Positions 54,877 through 62,008 of a stretch of DNA of 64,000 nucleotides are shown here, piece after piece. The position numbers and the translations under genes were made by a program. Location: positions 1-64,000 of the forward strand of contig JAFUAH010000025.1 in the NCBI GenBank assembly GCA_017464345.1, given 5' to 3'. Below the pieces are notes generated by a model, which saw only the letters and a list, made by a program, of their open reading frames with translations, ran no database searches and was not told the origin of the DNA. The stretch comes from Bacteroidaceae bacterium. Its GTDB lineage: Bacteria; Bacteroidota; Bacteroidia; Bacteroidales; Bacteroidaceae. Numbering within the stretch: the stretch's first letter is position 1; each line of letters opens with the position of its first letter.

Positions 54877-55870
54877 TGATGTTTTCCACCAGGAAGTCCA
54901 GTTCCTGTGGTTCGAAGCGAACGTTCGTCACCCCTTCGGGTATAGTCTTCAAGTGGACTGGAATTTTCGTTACTCCCTGATTTTGCAATTCCAGCAGTTC
55001 TTCGTAGGTGATGACAAACACGAAGTTACGCCGCGTCACCTCTTTGCTGCGTGCATAACCGATGGTGTAGGTGACCTTGATGGTGGAAGGGAATGTACGT
55101 AACTGCTTGTCACCGGGAAAATTCAGTGAAACGACTGGCACTTCCACACTACTCTCCATGTAGACATCCACCAACGCCGTCACATTGACCCTGTCCGGTT
55201 CCACCTTCGCTCCCCGAATGGGGGCCAATTTCACTTCCACAGTCGTGTTTTCCTTCAGGTCTGTCAGACTAACAGGTACCGTACGTACAGCCGTGAGTGT
55301 GTCCAAAGTGGAAGAAGCAGCAAAGACCTTCACGTCGGCAGGGTCTGTCTGCAACTCCATCAGGTAGAAGCGTGGATTGGTCTCCACCTCACCGGTAACC
55401 ACCACAGGCACCATGGCATGCATACCATGGTTGTAGTAGAATTCCAGCGTATCTGGACGTATGGACTGCACTTTGGAGGAAGAAAACAGACGTTCCTGCA
55501 CAGCCTTCTGTATTTCGGAAGGGGACAGGCGTACACGACCATTGGCCGTGCCGTTATCATAATCAGGGAATGGAATCTGTACGGGAGGAATCTTGTGGTT
55601 CCAGTATCGCAGCAGCGTGGTCCCCTTCTCCTTCACCGTGACGCGCAACTGGTCGGGCAACGGAGTAGTAACAACCACCTCTTCGGGAACGTCCACCAGT
55701 TCCAACGGCACCACGATTTCTGTCTCGAAAGTCTCATCTAGGGTTTGCAACAACCAAAAGACTGAAGAAACGAAAAGGAAAAAGAGAAAAACCAAGAACT
55801 CTCGGTTCCTGGCCGTAAACAGGAGTGTACGAACCTTTTTCCACAAAGTCTGTATCCGTAACCGATTCAT
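54863..55870 (-). CDS. YbbR/CdaR-like domain protein
   Basis: The protein (335 residues) has one N-terminal transmembrane helix (about 23-45, FLVFLFFLFVSSVFWLL) and a periplasmic part of YbbR-like beta repeats (for example FETEIVVPLELVDVPEEVVV, RVTVKEKGTTLLRY). In Firmicutes the similar CdaR modulates the c-di-AMP cyclase CdaA; no cyclase gene lies nearby here, so that role is uncertain. Gene order nusB, yajC, YbbR, coaE is one I recognise from other Bacteroidales. Confidence 0.8.
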   Translation of the reverse strand: MNRLRIQTLWKKVRTLLFTARNREFLVFLFFLFVSSVFWLLQTLDETFETEIVVPLELVDVPEEVVVTTPLPDQLRVTVKEKGTTLLRYWNHKIPPVQIPFPDYDNGTANGRVRLSPSEIQKAVQERLFSSSKVQSIRPDTLEFYYNHGMHAMVPVVVTGEVETNPRFYLMELQTDPADVKVFAASSTLDTLTAVRTVPVSLTDLKENTTVEVKLAPIRGAKVEPDRVNVTALVDVYMESSVEVPVVSLNFPGDKQLRTFPSTIKVTYTIGYARSKEVTRRNFVFVITYEELLELQNQGVTKIPVHLKTIPEGVTNVRFEPQELDFLVENINEED

Positions 55871-55901
55871 CTCATCCTCTTTCGTTCCGTCGGACTGACA
55901 T

Positions 55902-56222
55902 TCACATCTTGTCGTTAAGCGGAGCCGTGGCGTATACCGAATTGCGGTCTACTTTCACCTTCACGTCACGGGCTATTTCCACCATCAGCGTATTGTCGCT
56001 CTCATCGATGGACTTCACCGTCCCATACAGTCCGCCAGCCGTCACCACGGAGGAACCCACAGTGATGCTGTTGCGGAAGTTCTGAATCTCTTTCTGCTTT
56101 TTCTGTTGCGGACGAATCATGAAAAACCACATGATGGCAAAGATGACCACCATCATGATAATGAATTGCATGCCGCCACCCTGTGGCTGGCTTGCCTGAA
56201 GCATTACAAATAACATATTCAT
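55902..56222 (-). CDS. yajC: Preprotein translocase subunit YajC
   Basis: YajC is a small inner-membrane partner of SecDF. The 106-residue product has one transmembrane helix (about 16-36, MQFIIMMVVIFAIMWFF) followed directly by IRPQQKKQKEIQNF and the cytosolic beta domain with SITVGSSVVTAGGLYGTV. These are the standard features. Length is normal. It lies 31 bp before the YbbR gene and 76 bp after nusB. Confidence 0.95.
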   Translation of the reverse strand: MNMLFVMLQASQPQGGGMQFIIMMVVIFAIMWFFMIRPQQKKQKEIQNFRNSITVGSSVVTAGGLYGTVKSIDESDNTLMVEIARDVKVKVDRNSVYATAPLNDKM

Positions 56223-56298
56223 AGTCTTTTTGCGTTTTTGTTTCTTTTTATATTATAACCATAAAATTATGGCACCGTGAGTTCCCGTAATGCGAGTC

Positions 56299-57231
56299 TC
56301 ACAGTGCCTTCTTCACCAAACGTCCCTCATTGAGCAAACGCTTGGCCATCGTGTCCAACATTCCATTTATAAATCCACTGCTGCGGGGGGTACTGTACAT
56401 TTTGGCCAGTTCCACATACTCATTGATGCTCACCGAGAGCGGGATTTCAGGAAAGGAGGTTATTTCGGCCAAGGCCACCTGCATGATAATCAAATCCATT
56501 TGCGCAATGCGCTCCAAGTCCCAGTGCTCGGTCTGCTCCTCCACCAACTGGCGGAAGTAGCCCTCGCTATCAATTGCCGTCCGGAAGAGTGTCCGGGCAA
56601 ACTCAATATCATCGTCATCTTTGAACTCTGGCAAAAGCTTCTGCTGAGCTCCATTCGAAGCATCAAAGCGACGTATGGTCTTCAGGACAAAAGTGTCCAC
56701 GATAGACTTATCATCATTCCAGTACAAACTGCGCTCCTCCAATATATCATCCAGTTCTTCATTGTTTGTCAATAATTTACGATAAATCTGTCGCCAAAGT
56801 TCCCGATCCTCTTCATACGAACTTTTACCACTTGCAATGTAGGCTTGGTAGAAGTCCTGTTCCGTGATGCGCGTATAGATCCGGCGGAGGAAGTCTTCCT
56901 CATCTCCCCAAATGACACTCTGGCTTTCCTGGAAGGCGGCCAGTTCCTCATTCATCCTCAGCTGGGCTACAAAGCGGTTCTCCACAAACTTCGTCGAAAC
57001 AACTCCAGGTTCGTTCAGACGACGGGCCCGGCTCTGCTGCATTTCCACGATACGTGTGGCCATGTGTGTCAGGCTAACAATAAGAAGGAGCAGGGTGTGA
57101 TACAATTCGTAAGCCTTGTCCAGGCTAAACATGAATTCTTTCTCGGCAGCCTCCATCGTTTTACCTTCGTTACCATAATAAGCGTAAACGAGTTGAACTA
57201 CCTTAATTCTAATCAATTCGCGATTAATCAT
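56299..57231 (-). CDS. nusB: Transcription antitermination factor NusB (long Bacteroidetes form)
   Basis: NusB binds boxA RNA with NusE and supports rRNA antitermination. The 310-residue protein is twice the length of the E. coli protein. The classic NusB core lies in the C-terminal half (about 180-305: ILEERSLYWNDDKS, ERIAQMDLIIMQVALAEITSFPEIPLSVSINEYVELAKMYS, SGFINGMLDTMAKRL). The N-terminal half (about 1-170) is helical and typical of this phylum. It begins the minus-strand unit, under the promoter at 57278. Confidence 0.93.
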   Translation of the reverse strand: MINRELIRIKVVQLVYAYYGNEGKTMEAAEKEFMFSLDKAYELYHTLLLLIVSLTHMATRIVEMQQSRARRLNEPGVVSTKFVENRFVAQLRMNEELAAFQESQSVIWGDEEDFLRRIYTRITEQDFYQAYIASGKSSYEEDRELWRQIYRKLLTNNEELDDILEERSLYWNDDKSIVDTFVLKTIRRFDASNGAQQKLLPEFKDDDDIEFARTLFRTAIDSEGYFRQLVEEQTEHWDLERIAQMDLIIMQVALAEITSFPEIPLSVSINEYVELAKMYSTPRSSGFINGMLDTMAKRLLNEGRLVKKAL

Positions 57232-57277
57232 ATACTCAAATTATCAAAGAATGCTGTTTTTTTGCCTAATTATTGTG

Positions 57278-57285
57278 CAAAATTA
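57278..57285 (-). promoter_or_regulatory. -7 element of the nusB promoter
   Basis: TAATTTTG on the minus strand, about 47 nt before the nusB start. The -33 element is not clear. Confidence 0.5.
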
Positions 57286-57325
57286 TACAATTTATGCTAA
57301 ATAAAAGCACTTTATGCCATTTTTT

Positions 57326-57357
57326 TTTGGTGGAAAGAAAAAATATATGCAACTTTG
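57326..57357 (+). promoter_or_regulatory. Promoter of the DUF3276 gene
   Basis: TTTG at 57326-57329, a 20-bp spacer and CAACTTTG at 57350-57357, which differs from TAnnTTTG by one base. The ATG is at 57389. Confidence 0.6.
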
Positions 57358-57388
57358 AACCCGAAAACTCAAACATTATCAATCTATT

Positions 57389-57733
57389 ATGGAAGATTTC
57401 AAAAGAAGCGAAGAAAATAACCGGGAAAAAGGAATCGTTTTTTCACGGACGGTCAAGGCTGGCAAGCGCATCTACTACATCGATGTCAAGCGTAATCGAA
57501 AGGACGAATTGTACTTAGCTTTCACCGAAAGCAAGAAAATAGTCTCTGGTGCCGAGATTGCCAATCCGAGCATAACTTTCGAGAAGCACAAGATATTCCT
57601 GTACAGAGAAGATTTCGACAACTTCCTGAAATCCACCCAGGAAGCCATCGCATACATAGAAGGACAGCAGGGCAAGTCGGAACCACGGCCTGAAAGCAAT
57701 GAGGCTGAAATCAAAATCGACCTCGATTTCTAA
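57389..57733 (+). CDS. PUR-alpha-like nucleic-acid-binding protein (DUF3276)
   Basis: The 114-residue protein (IVFSRTVKAGKRIYYIDVKR, ELYLAFTESKKI, FEKHKIFLYREDFDNFLKS) matches the Bacteroidetes DUF3276/PUR family, a small beta-beta-beta-beta-alpha fold related to PUR-alpha that binds single-stranded nucleic acid. The C-terminus (PRPESNEAEIKIDLDF) is acidic. Function in these bacteria is not established. It is transcribed from its own promoter, divergent from nusB. Confidence 0.8.
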   Translation: MEDFKRSEENNREKGIVFSRTVKAGKRIYYIDVKRNRKDELYLAFTESKKIVSGAEIANPSITFEKHKIFLYREDFDNFLKSTQEAIAYIEGQQGKSEPRPESNEAEIKIDLDF

Positions 57734-57752
57734 TTTCAAAAGGGTTGATACA

Positions 57753-57815
57753 GATTACGAATTACGAAATTTGGCAGGAAATCAAAAAAAATCGTAATTC
57801 GTAATTCGTATTTCG
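57753..57815. repeat. Inverted repeat of ATTACGA/TCGTAAT units
   Basis: ATTACGAATTACGAAA (57754-57769) and CGTAATTCGTAATTCGT (57793-57809) are inverted copies built from a 7-8 bp unit. They lie between the DUF3276 gene and the rplY promoter and could form a hairpin, but no T-run marks it as a terminator. Confidence 0.75.
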
Positions 57816-57826
57816 CATTTATTTTG

Positions 57827-57834
57827 TATCTTTG
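57827..57834 (+). promoter_or_regulatory. -7 element of the rplY promoter
   Basis: TATCTTTG within TTTTGTATCTTTGCA, the form often seen before ribosomal protein genes in Bacteroidetes. The leader to the ATG at 57921 is about 80 nt. Confidence 0.7.
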
Positions 57835-57920
57835 CAGCCGCTTTCGGAGCACATCCGTGTGATGGCGAATTAAGCAATGAGAACTTAATTTAGAGTAACA
57901 CACTAAAAAACAAAGAACAA

Positions 57921-58517
57921 ATGAAAAGTATTGACATCAAAGGTACCGTACGTACCGAGACTGGCAAAAAGGCAAGCAAGTTGGCCCGCAAAGAGGGGCT
58001 AGTACCCTGTAACTTGTATGGTGAAGCACGCGGCGAGAACGGTCTGCCTGTAGCACTGAGTTTCACCGTGACCACAGCAGGCCTGCGCAATCTGGTTTAC
58101 ACTCCCGAAATCTACAGCGTAAACCTCGACATCGACGGCAAGCAATACACCGCTGTCATGCGCGAGTTGCAGTTCCACCCCGTTAGCGACCAGCTCCTGC
58201 ACGTCGATTTCTACGAGGTAACTCCCGAGAAGCCCATCGTGATGGAAGTCCCCATCAAGCTCAATGGTCTGGCCGAGGGCGTACGCGCCGGTGGTAAGCT
58301 GGCTGCCAACGTCCGCAAGCTGAAGGTACGCGCTCCCTATACGCAGATTCCCGAGCGTCTGGACATCGACGTGACAAACCTGGGCCTGGGTAAGACCATC
58401 AAGGCCGGCGAACTCAAGTTCGAAGGTCTGGAACTGGTAACGCCCGCCAGCGTTGTCGTATGCCAGGTGAAGATGACACGTAGCGCCATGAGTGCTGCTG
58501 CCAAGGCTCAGGCATGA
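57921..58517 (+). CDS. rplY: 50S ribosomal protein L25 (general stress protein Ctc form)
   Basis: L25 binds 5S rRNA in the large subunit. The 198-residue product is the two-domain TL5/Ctc form: an N-terminal L25 domain (about 1-95, [44 protein letters not shown]) and a C-terminal beta domain (about 96-185, [19 protein letters not shown]). The C-terminus is Ala/Lys-rich. Its stop overlaps an ATG that could extend pth. Confidence 0.96.
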   Translation: MKSIDIKGTVRTETGKKASKLARKEGLVPCNLYGEARGENGLPVALSFTVTTAGLRNLVYTPEIYSVNLDIDGKQYTAVMRELQFHPVSDQLLHVDFYEVTPEKPIVMEVPIKLNGLAEGVRAGGKLAANVRKLKVRAPYTQIPERLDIDVTNLGLGKTIKAGELKFEGLELVTPASVVVCQVKMTRSAMSAAAKAQA

Positions 58518-58567
58518 TAGCCCTACTACGCCGTCTCTTGGGACGGAGTGAAAAGCAAGAAACGAGC

Positions 58568-59131
58568 ATGAAGCACCTGATTGTCGGTTTGGGCAACATC
58601 GGTCCTGAATACGATGGAACCCGCCACAACATAGGATTCAGAGTATTGGACGCTCTCGCACGAGCGTCCAATACTTCTTTTCAAGACAAGAGATATGGTT
58701 TTGTGGCCCACATGCGGGTCAAAAATCAGGAACTTGTCCTTCTGAAGCCCTCTACCTACATGAATCTCTCGGGCAACGCCGTTCGCTACTGGATGCAACA
58801 AGAGAAGATTCCTTTGGAAAACCTACTGGTCATTGTCGATGACCTTTCTCTGCCTGTAGGCACCATCCGCATGAGGCAGAACGGAGCCGACGGGGGGCAC
58901 AACGGACTAAAGCACATCGCCCAGACGCTGGGCACACAGTCCTATAACCGCCTGAAATTCGGCATTGGCAACGACTTTCCCCGTGGTGGCCAAGTGGACT
59001 TCGTGCTCGGCCGTTTCTCACCCGAAGACAACAAACTCGTGGACGAAAAAGTACCCACCGCCTGTGATGCCATCAAGGCCTACGCCCTCAGCGGTATGCA
59101 GTTTGCCATGTGCAACTACAACGGGAAGTAA
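58568..59131 (+). CDS. pth: Peptidyl-tRNA hydrolase
   Basis: Pth recycles peptidyl-tRNA that drops off the ribosome. The 187-residue product starts [20 protein letters not shown], which contains the catalytic His and conserved Asn, then has [30 protein letters not shown] (catalytic Asp) and [13 protein letters not shown] chose ATG 58568 because family members begin here; an in-frame ATG at 58514, overlapping the rplY stop, would add a basic 18-residue extension ([17 protein letters not shown]) and cannot be excluded, as the overlap suggests coupling. Confidence 0.95.
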   Translation: MKHLIVGLGNIGPEYDGTRHNIGFRVLDALARASNTSFQDKRYGFVAHMRVKNQELVLLKPSTYMNLSGNAVRYWMQQEKIPLENLLVIVDDLSLPVGTIRMRQNGADGGHNGLKHIAQTLGTQSYNRLKFGIGNDFPRGGQVDFVLGRFSPEDNKLVDEKVPTACDAIKAYALSGMQFAMCNYNGK

Positions 59132-59135
59132 CATC

Positions 59136-59417
59136 GTGATACCTTGTCCCTTTCACGTACTCACGGGGCTCAACTGCCCCCTATGCGGCACACAACGGCT
59201 GGTTGTGGCCTTGCTACATGGTCATTGGGGCGAAGCATTCCATTACAACCCCTTGCTTTTCACGGCAATACCGATTGTACTCGTCGTAGGCCTGCTCTGG
59301 TTCACGCACAAAGGGCTAAGACCACGCCTGCGAGCTCTTTATGCAGACAAGGCCCTACTTTTATACTTGATTATTTTGTTTTTATGGGGTATTGGACGTA
59401 ATTTTTACGGAATATAA
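59136..59417 (+). CDS. DUF2752 family membrane protein
   Basis: The 93-residue product begins at GTG 59136, 4 bp after the pth stop, with IPCPFHVLTGLNCPLCGTQRLVVALLHGHW, the Cys-rich DUF2752 signature (CPxCGxTR-like). Two hydrophobic helices follow (FTAIPIVLVVGLLWF and ALLLYLIILFLWGIG). The frame stays open upstream inside pth, but that part has no family resemblance. Function is not known. Confidence 0.75.
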   Translation: MIPCPFHVLTGLNCPLCGTQRLVVALLHGHWGEAFHYNPLLFTAIPIVLVVGLLWFTHKGLRPRLRALYADKALLLYLIILFLWGIGRNFYGI

Positions 59418-59439
59418 CCGCCCTTTTACTTTTTTTTCG

Positions 59440-59447
59440 TAATTTTG
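59440..59447 (+). promoter_or_regulatory. -7 element before the 59487 gene
   Basis: TAATTTTG, about 40 nt before the ATG. No clear -33 element precedes it. Confidence 0.45.
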
Positions 59448-59486
59448 TATGAATTTTTATCTGATTAAACCTATAACTACAAAATT

Positions 59487-60248
59487 ATGACAACAACATT
59501 CAAACAACTGAGTCTTGACACGATTTGGAACTTGTCGTGGAATCAAGCCAAGAAACACTTTATTATCATTTTTGCCATGAACGTCATCATCTGGCTGTGT
59601 AGACAAATCAGTGGATTGTTTGCCAACACTACGCCTTTGTTGATGATGCTGAAGGATACGGTCAAATATGACGACCCAGAGTTGATTGCCAACATGATGA
59701 CGTCCATGCTACTTAGTATCTTGCCAATGATGCTCCTTGGCAGTTTCATCGGATGGCTGGCATCGTCCTATTTCAGCGTATCCCTGTACCGCCTGCTCAT
59801 GGATGGTGTAAAAGAAATGAAGTTGGACATGACCGAACGCATCAAAGGGGCATGGACTGGCTACATCAACTACATCATTACGGTATTTGTGTATAACCTC
59901 GTAATTGCCATTGCCACCTGTCTTTGCATACTGCCTGGTATATTCCTATCGGTGCGCCTGTTGCTCGTCCCCATCATTGCAGCCAACAAGCCCCACCAAT
60001 CCCTGGGCGACACCTTTAGCGAATCATGGAATCTCACCCGCGGACACTTCTGGACGCTGATTGGTTATGGCATCGTTGCCGGCCTCATCAACATTGTGGG
60101 CTTCATCTGCTGCTGCGTGGGTGTACTCTTCACCATGATTATCACCCAGTTCATGCTGGCCAATGTTTATTACATGCTCTCCTATGAAGAGCCCGAAGAG
60201 AAAATTGTAGTCGAAGAAGAGATTACCGCCACGGCCTCCGAGGCATAA
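59487..60248 (+). CDS. Hypothetical multi-pass membrane protein
   Basis: The 253-residue protein has about six hydrophobic helices (for example FIIIFAMNVIIWLC, MLLSILPMMLLGSFIGWL, YIITVFVYNLVIAIATCL, LIGYGIVAGLINIVGFICC) and a charged, Glu-rich C-terminus. The pattern SESWNLTRGHFWTL between helices resembles DUF975-like or other small integral proteins with a G-x-F-W-rich loop, but I cannot assign a family. It lies 13 bp before pepT. Confidence 0.75.
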   Translation: MTTTFKQLSLDTIWNLSWNQAKKHFIIIFAMNVIIWLCRQISGLFANTTPLLMMLKDTVKYDDPELIANMMTSMLLSILPMMLLGSFIGWLASSYFSVSLYRLLMDGVKEMKLDMTERIKGAWTGYINYIITVFVYNLVIAIATCLCILPGIFLSVRLLLVPIIAANKPHQSLGDTFSESWNLTRGHFWTLIGYGIVAGLINIVGFICCCVGVLFTMIITQFMLANVYYMLSYEEPEEKIVVEEEITATASEA

Positions 60249-60261
60249 TTCTAGCTGAGTT

Positions 60262-61497
60262 ATGACCGGACTGGTTGAAAGATTCCTGAAATATGTGTCG
60301 TTCGACACGCAGTCGAGCGAGGAGTGCGAAACAGAATGCCCCAGTACTGCCAAGCAATTCTGCTTAGCTGAGTATCTGCGGGACGAACTGACTGCGCTGG
60401 GCTTGCAGGACGTGGAAGTGGACGAACATGCATACGTCTATGCCACGTTGCCGGCCAACACCACCAAGACGGTGCCCACCATCGGCTTTATCGCCCACAT
60501 GGACACCAGTCCCGATTGCTCGGGTCAGGATGTCACCCCCCGTATCATCCACAACTACAATGGCACAGACATCGTGCTCAACGAGGCAGAAGGCATTGTG
60601 ACCCGTGTGGAGCAATTTCCCGAACTGCTTCAGCATGTGGGCGAAGACCTTATCGTAACCGACGGCACCACCCTACTCGGGGCAGACGACAAGGCTGGTA
60701 TTGCCGAGATTGTCACGGCCATGGCCTACTTGCTGGAGCATCCCGAAATCGAGCATGGGCGCATCCGAGTGGCATTCAACCCCGACGAGGAAATCGGCAT
60801 GGGTGCGCATCGTTTCGATGTAGAGAAGTTCGGCTGCCAGTGGGCATATACCATGGACGGTAGCGAAGTGGGCGAACTGGAGTACGAAAACTTCAATGCA
60901 GCCGCGGCCAAAGTCACCATCAAGGGAAGAAATGTACATCCGGGCTATGCCAAAGGAAAGATGGTGAATGCCAACTATCTGGCCTACCGTTTCATCGGTC
61001 TGCTCCACCCACAACAGCGCCCAGAGACGACGGAAGGTTACGAAGGCTTCTTCCATCTGACCAGCATGAGCGGCACAGTGGAAGAGGCCACACTGAGCTA
61101 CATCATCCGCGACCATGACCGGGAGAAGTTCGAGGCAAGGAAGAGGGATTTCCAAGCTGTCGTTGATTTCCTAAACAAGGAATTTGGCGAAGGTACAGCC
61201 ACCGCCACTGTCCGCGACCAGTATTACAACATGCTGGAACAGTTGCAGGACAAACCACACGTCACCGACATTGCCCGTCTGGCCATTGAGCAGGCATGTG
61301 GACATTGCACGGTCATTCCCATCCGTGGCGGAACGGACGGTGCCCAGTTGAGTTTCAGGGGTCTCCCCTGCCCCAACATCTTTGCTGGTGGTCTGAATTT
61401 CCATGGTCGCAATGAGTTTGTACCCATCCAGAGCATGGAGAAAGCCACCGAAGTGATTGTCAACATCTGCAGACTGGTAGCCCAAGCAAGCAGATAG
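60262..61497 (+). CDS. pepT: Peptidase T (tripeptide aminopeptidase)
   Basis: PepT is a cytosolic dizinc M20 aminopeptidase that removes the N-terminal residue of tripeptides. The 411-residue protein has the metal ligands in [41 protein letters not shown] (catalytic Glu pair), [18 protein letters not shown] and [16 protein letters not shown]. The dimerisation domain (about 205-310) contains [17 protein letters not shown]. Length is normal for PepT. Confidence 0.96.
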   Translation: MTGLVERFLKYVSFDTQSSEECETECPSTAKQFCLAEYLRDELTALGLQDVEVDEHAYVYATLPANTTKTVPTIGFIAHMDTSPDCSGQDVTPRIIHNYNGTDIVLNEAEGIVTRVEQFPELLQHVGEDLIVTDGTTLLGADDKAGIAEIVTAMAYLLEHPEIEHGRIRVAFNPDEEIGMGAHRFDVEKFGCQWAYTMDGSEVGELEYENFNAAAAKVTIKGRNVHPGYAKGKMVNANYLAYRFIGLLHPQQRPETTEGYEGFFHLTSMSGTVEEATLSYIIRDHDREKFEARKRDFQAVVDFLNKEFGEGTATATVRDQYYNMLEQLQDKPHVTDIARLAIEQACGHCTVIPIRGGTDGAQLSFRGLPCPNIFAGGLNFHGRNEFVPIQSMEKATEVIVNICRLVAQASR

Positions 61498-61524
61498 ACT
61501 AGTAAGACTAGTCCGACTAGTCAA
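61498..61524. repeat. Three 9-bp tandem units after pepT
   Basis: ACTAGTAAG, ACTAGTCCG and ACTAGTCAA follow the pepT stop codon directly. Confidence 0.8.
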
Positions 61525-61544
61525 GCTCGAATAGCCTAGAAAAC

Positions 61545-61973
61545 ATGAACAACGAAGCCAGAGTCGATAAATGGTTGTGGGCAGCCCGCATCTTCAAGAC
61601 ACGGAGCATTGCCGCTGCCGCCTGCAAGAAAGGGCAGGTATGCATTGACGGCAAACAACTGAAGCCCTCACGCATGGTAAAGGTCGGCGACACGGTGGAT
61701 GTTAAGAAACCGCCTATCACCTATTCCTTCAAGATACTGCAGGCCATCGAACATCGCGTGGGTGCCAAGCTCATCCCCGAAGTGCTGGAAAATGTAACCA
61801 GTCCCGAACAATACGAATTGCTGGAGATGAGCAAAATTAGCGGTTTCGTGGATCGTGCCCGCGGTACAGGCCGACCGACTAAGAAGGAACGCCGCGCACT
61901 GGACGACTTCAAGGAAGATACCCCTGTATTCTTCAGTGACTTCGATTTTGACATGGACGATGACGAGGTGTAG
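61545..61973 (+). CDS. hslR: S4-domain RNA-binding protein (Hsp15 family)
   Basis: The 142-residue protein opens with a classic S4 domain, RVDKWLWAARIFKTRSIAAAACKKGQVCIDG, followed by KPSRMVKVGDTVDV. Hsp15 binds stalled 50S subunits with attached peptidyl-tRNA and helps recycle them. The C-terminal part has the family-like GTGRPTKKERRALDDF and a short acidic end. It lies 47 bp after pepT; the intervening DNA holds three ACTAGT tandem units. Confidence 0.9.
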   Translation: MNNEARVDKWLWAARIFKTRSIAAAACKKGQVCIDGKQLKPSRMVKVGDTVDVKKPPITYSFKILQAIEHRVGAKLIPEVLENVTSPEQYELLEMSKISGFVDRARGTGRPTKKERRALDDFKEDTPVFFSDFDFDMDDDEV

Positions 61974-61976
61974 AAA

Positions 61977-62004
61977 CCACGAATTGCACAAATTAACACG
62001 AATA
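61977..62004. repeat. CACGAAT tandem repeat before the last gene
   Basis: CACGAATTGCA, CAAATTAA and CACGAATAG follow one another, an imperfect 8-11 bp repeat ending 4 bp before the next start codon. Confidence 0.65.
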
Positions 62005-62008
62005 GAAC

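Noticed and set aside
58965..59135. Longer N-terminus of the DUF2752 protein inside pth
   Set aside because: The added residues (57 codons) are an out-of-frame reading of conserved pth sequence and show no family match; GTG 59136 starts directly at the conserved part.
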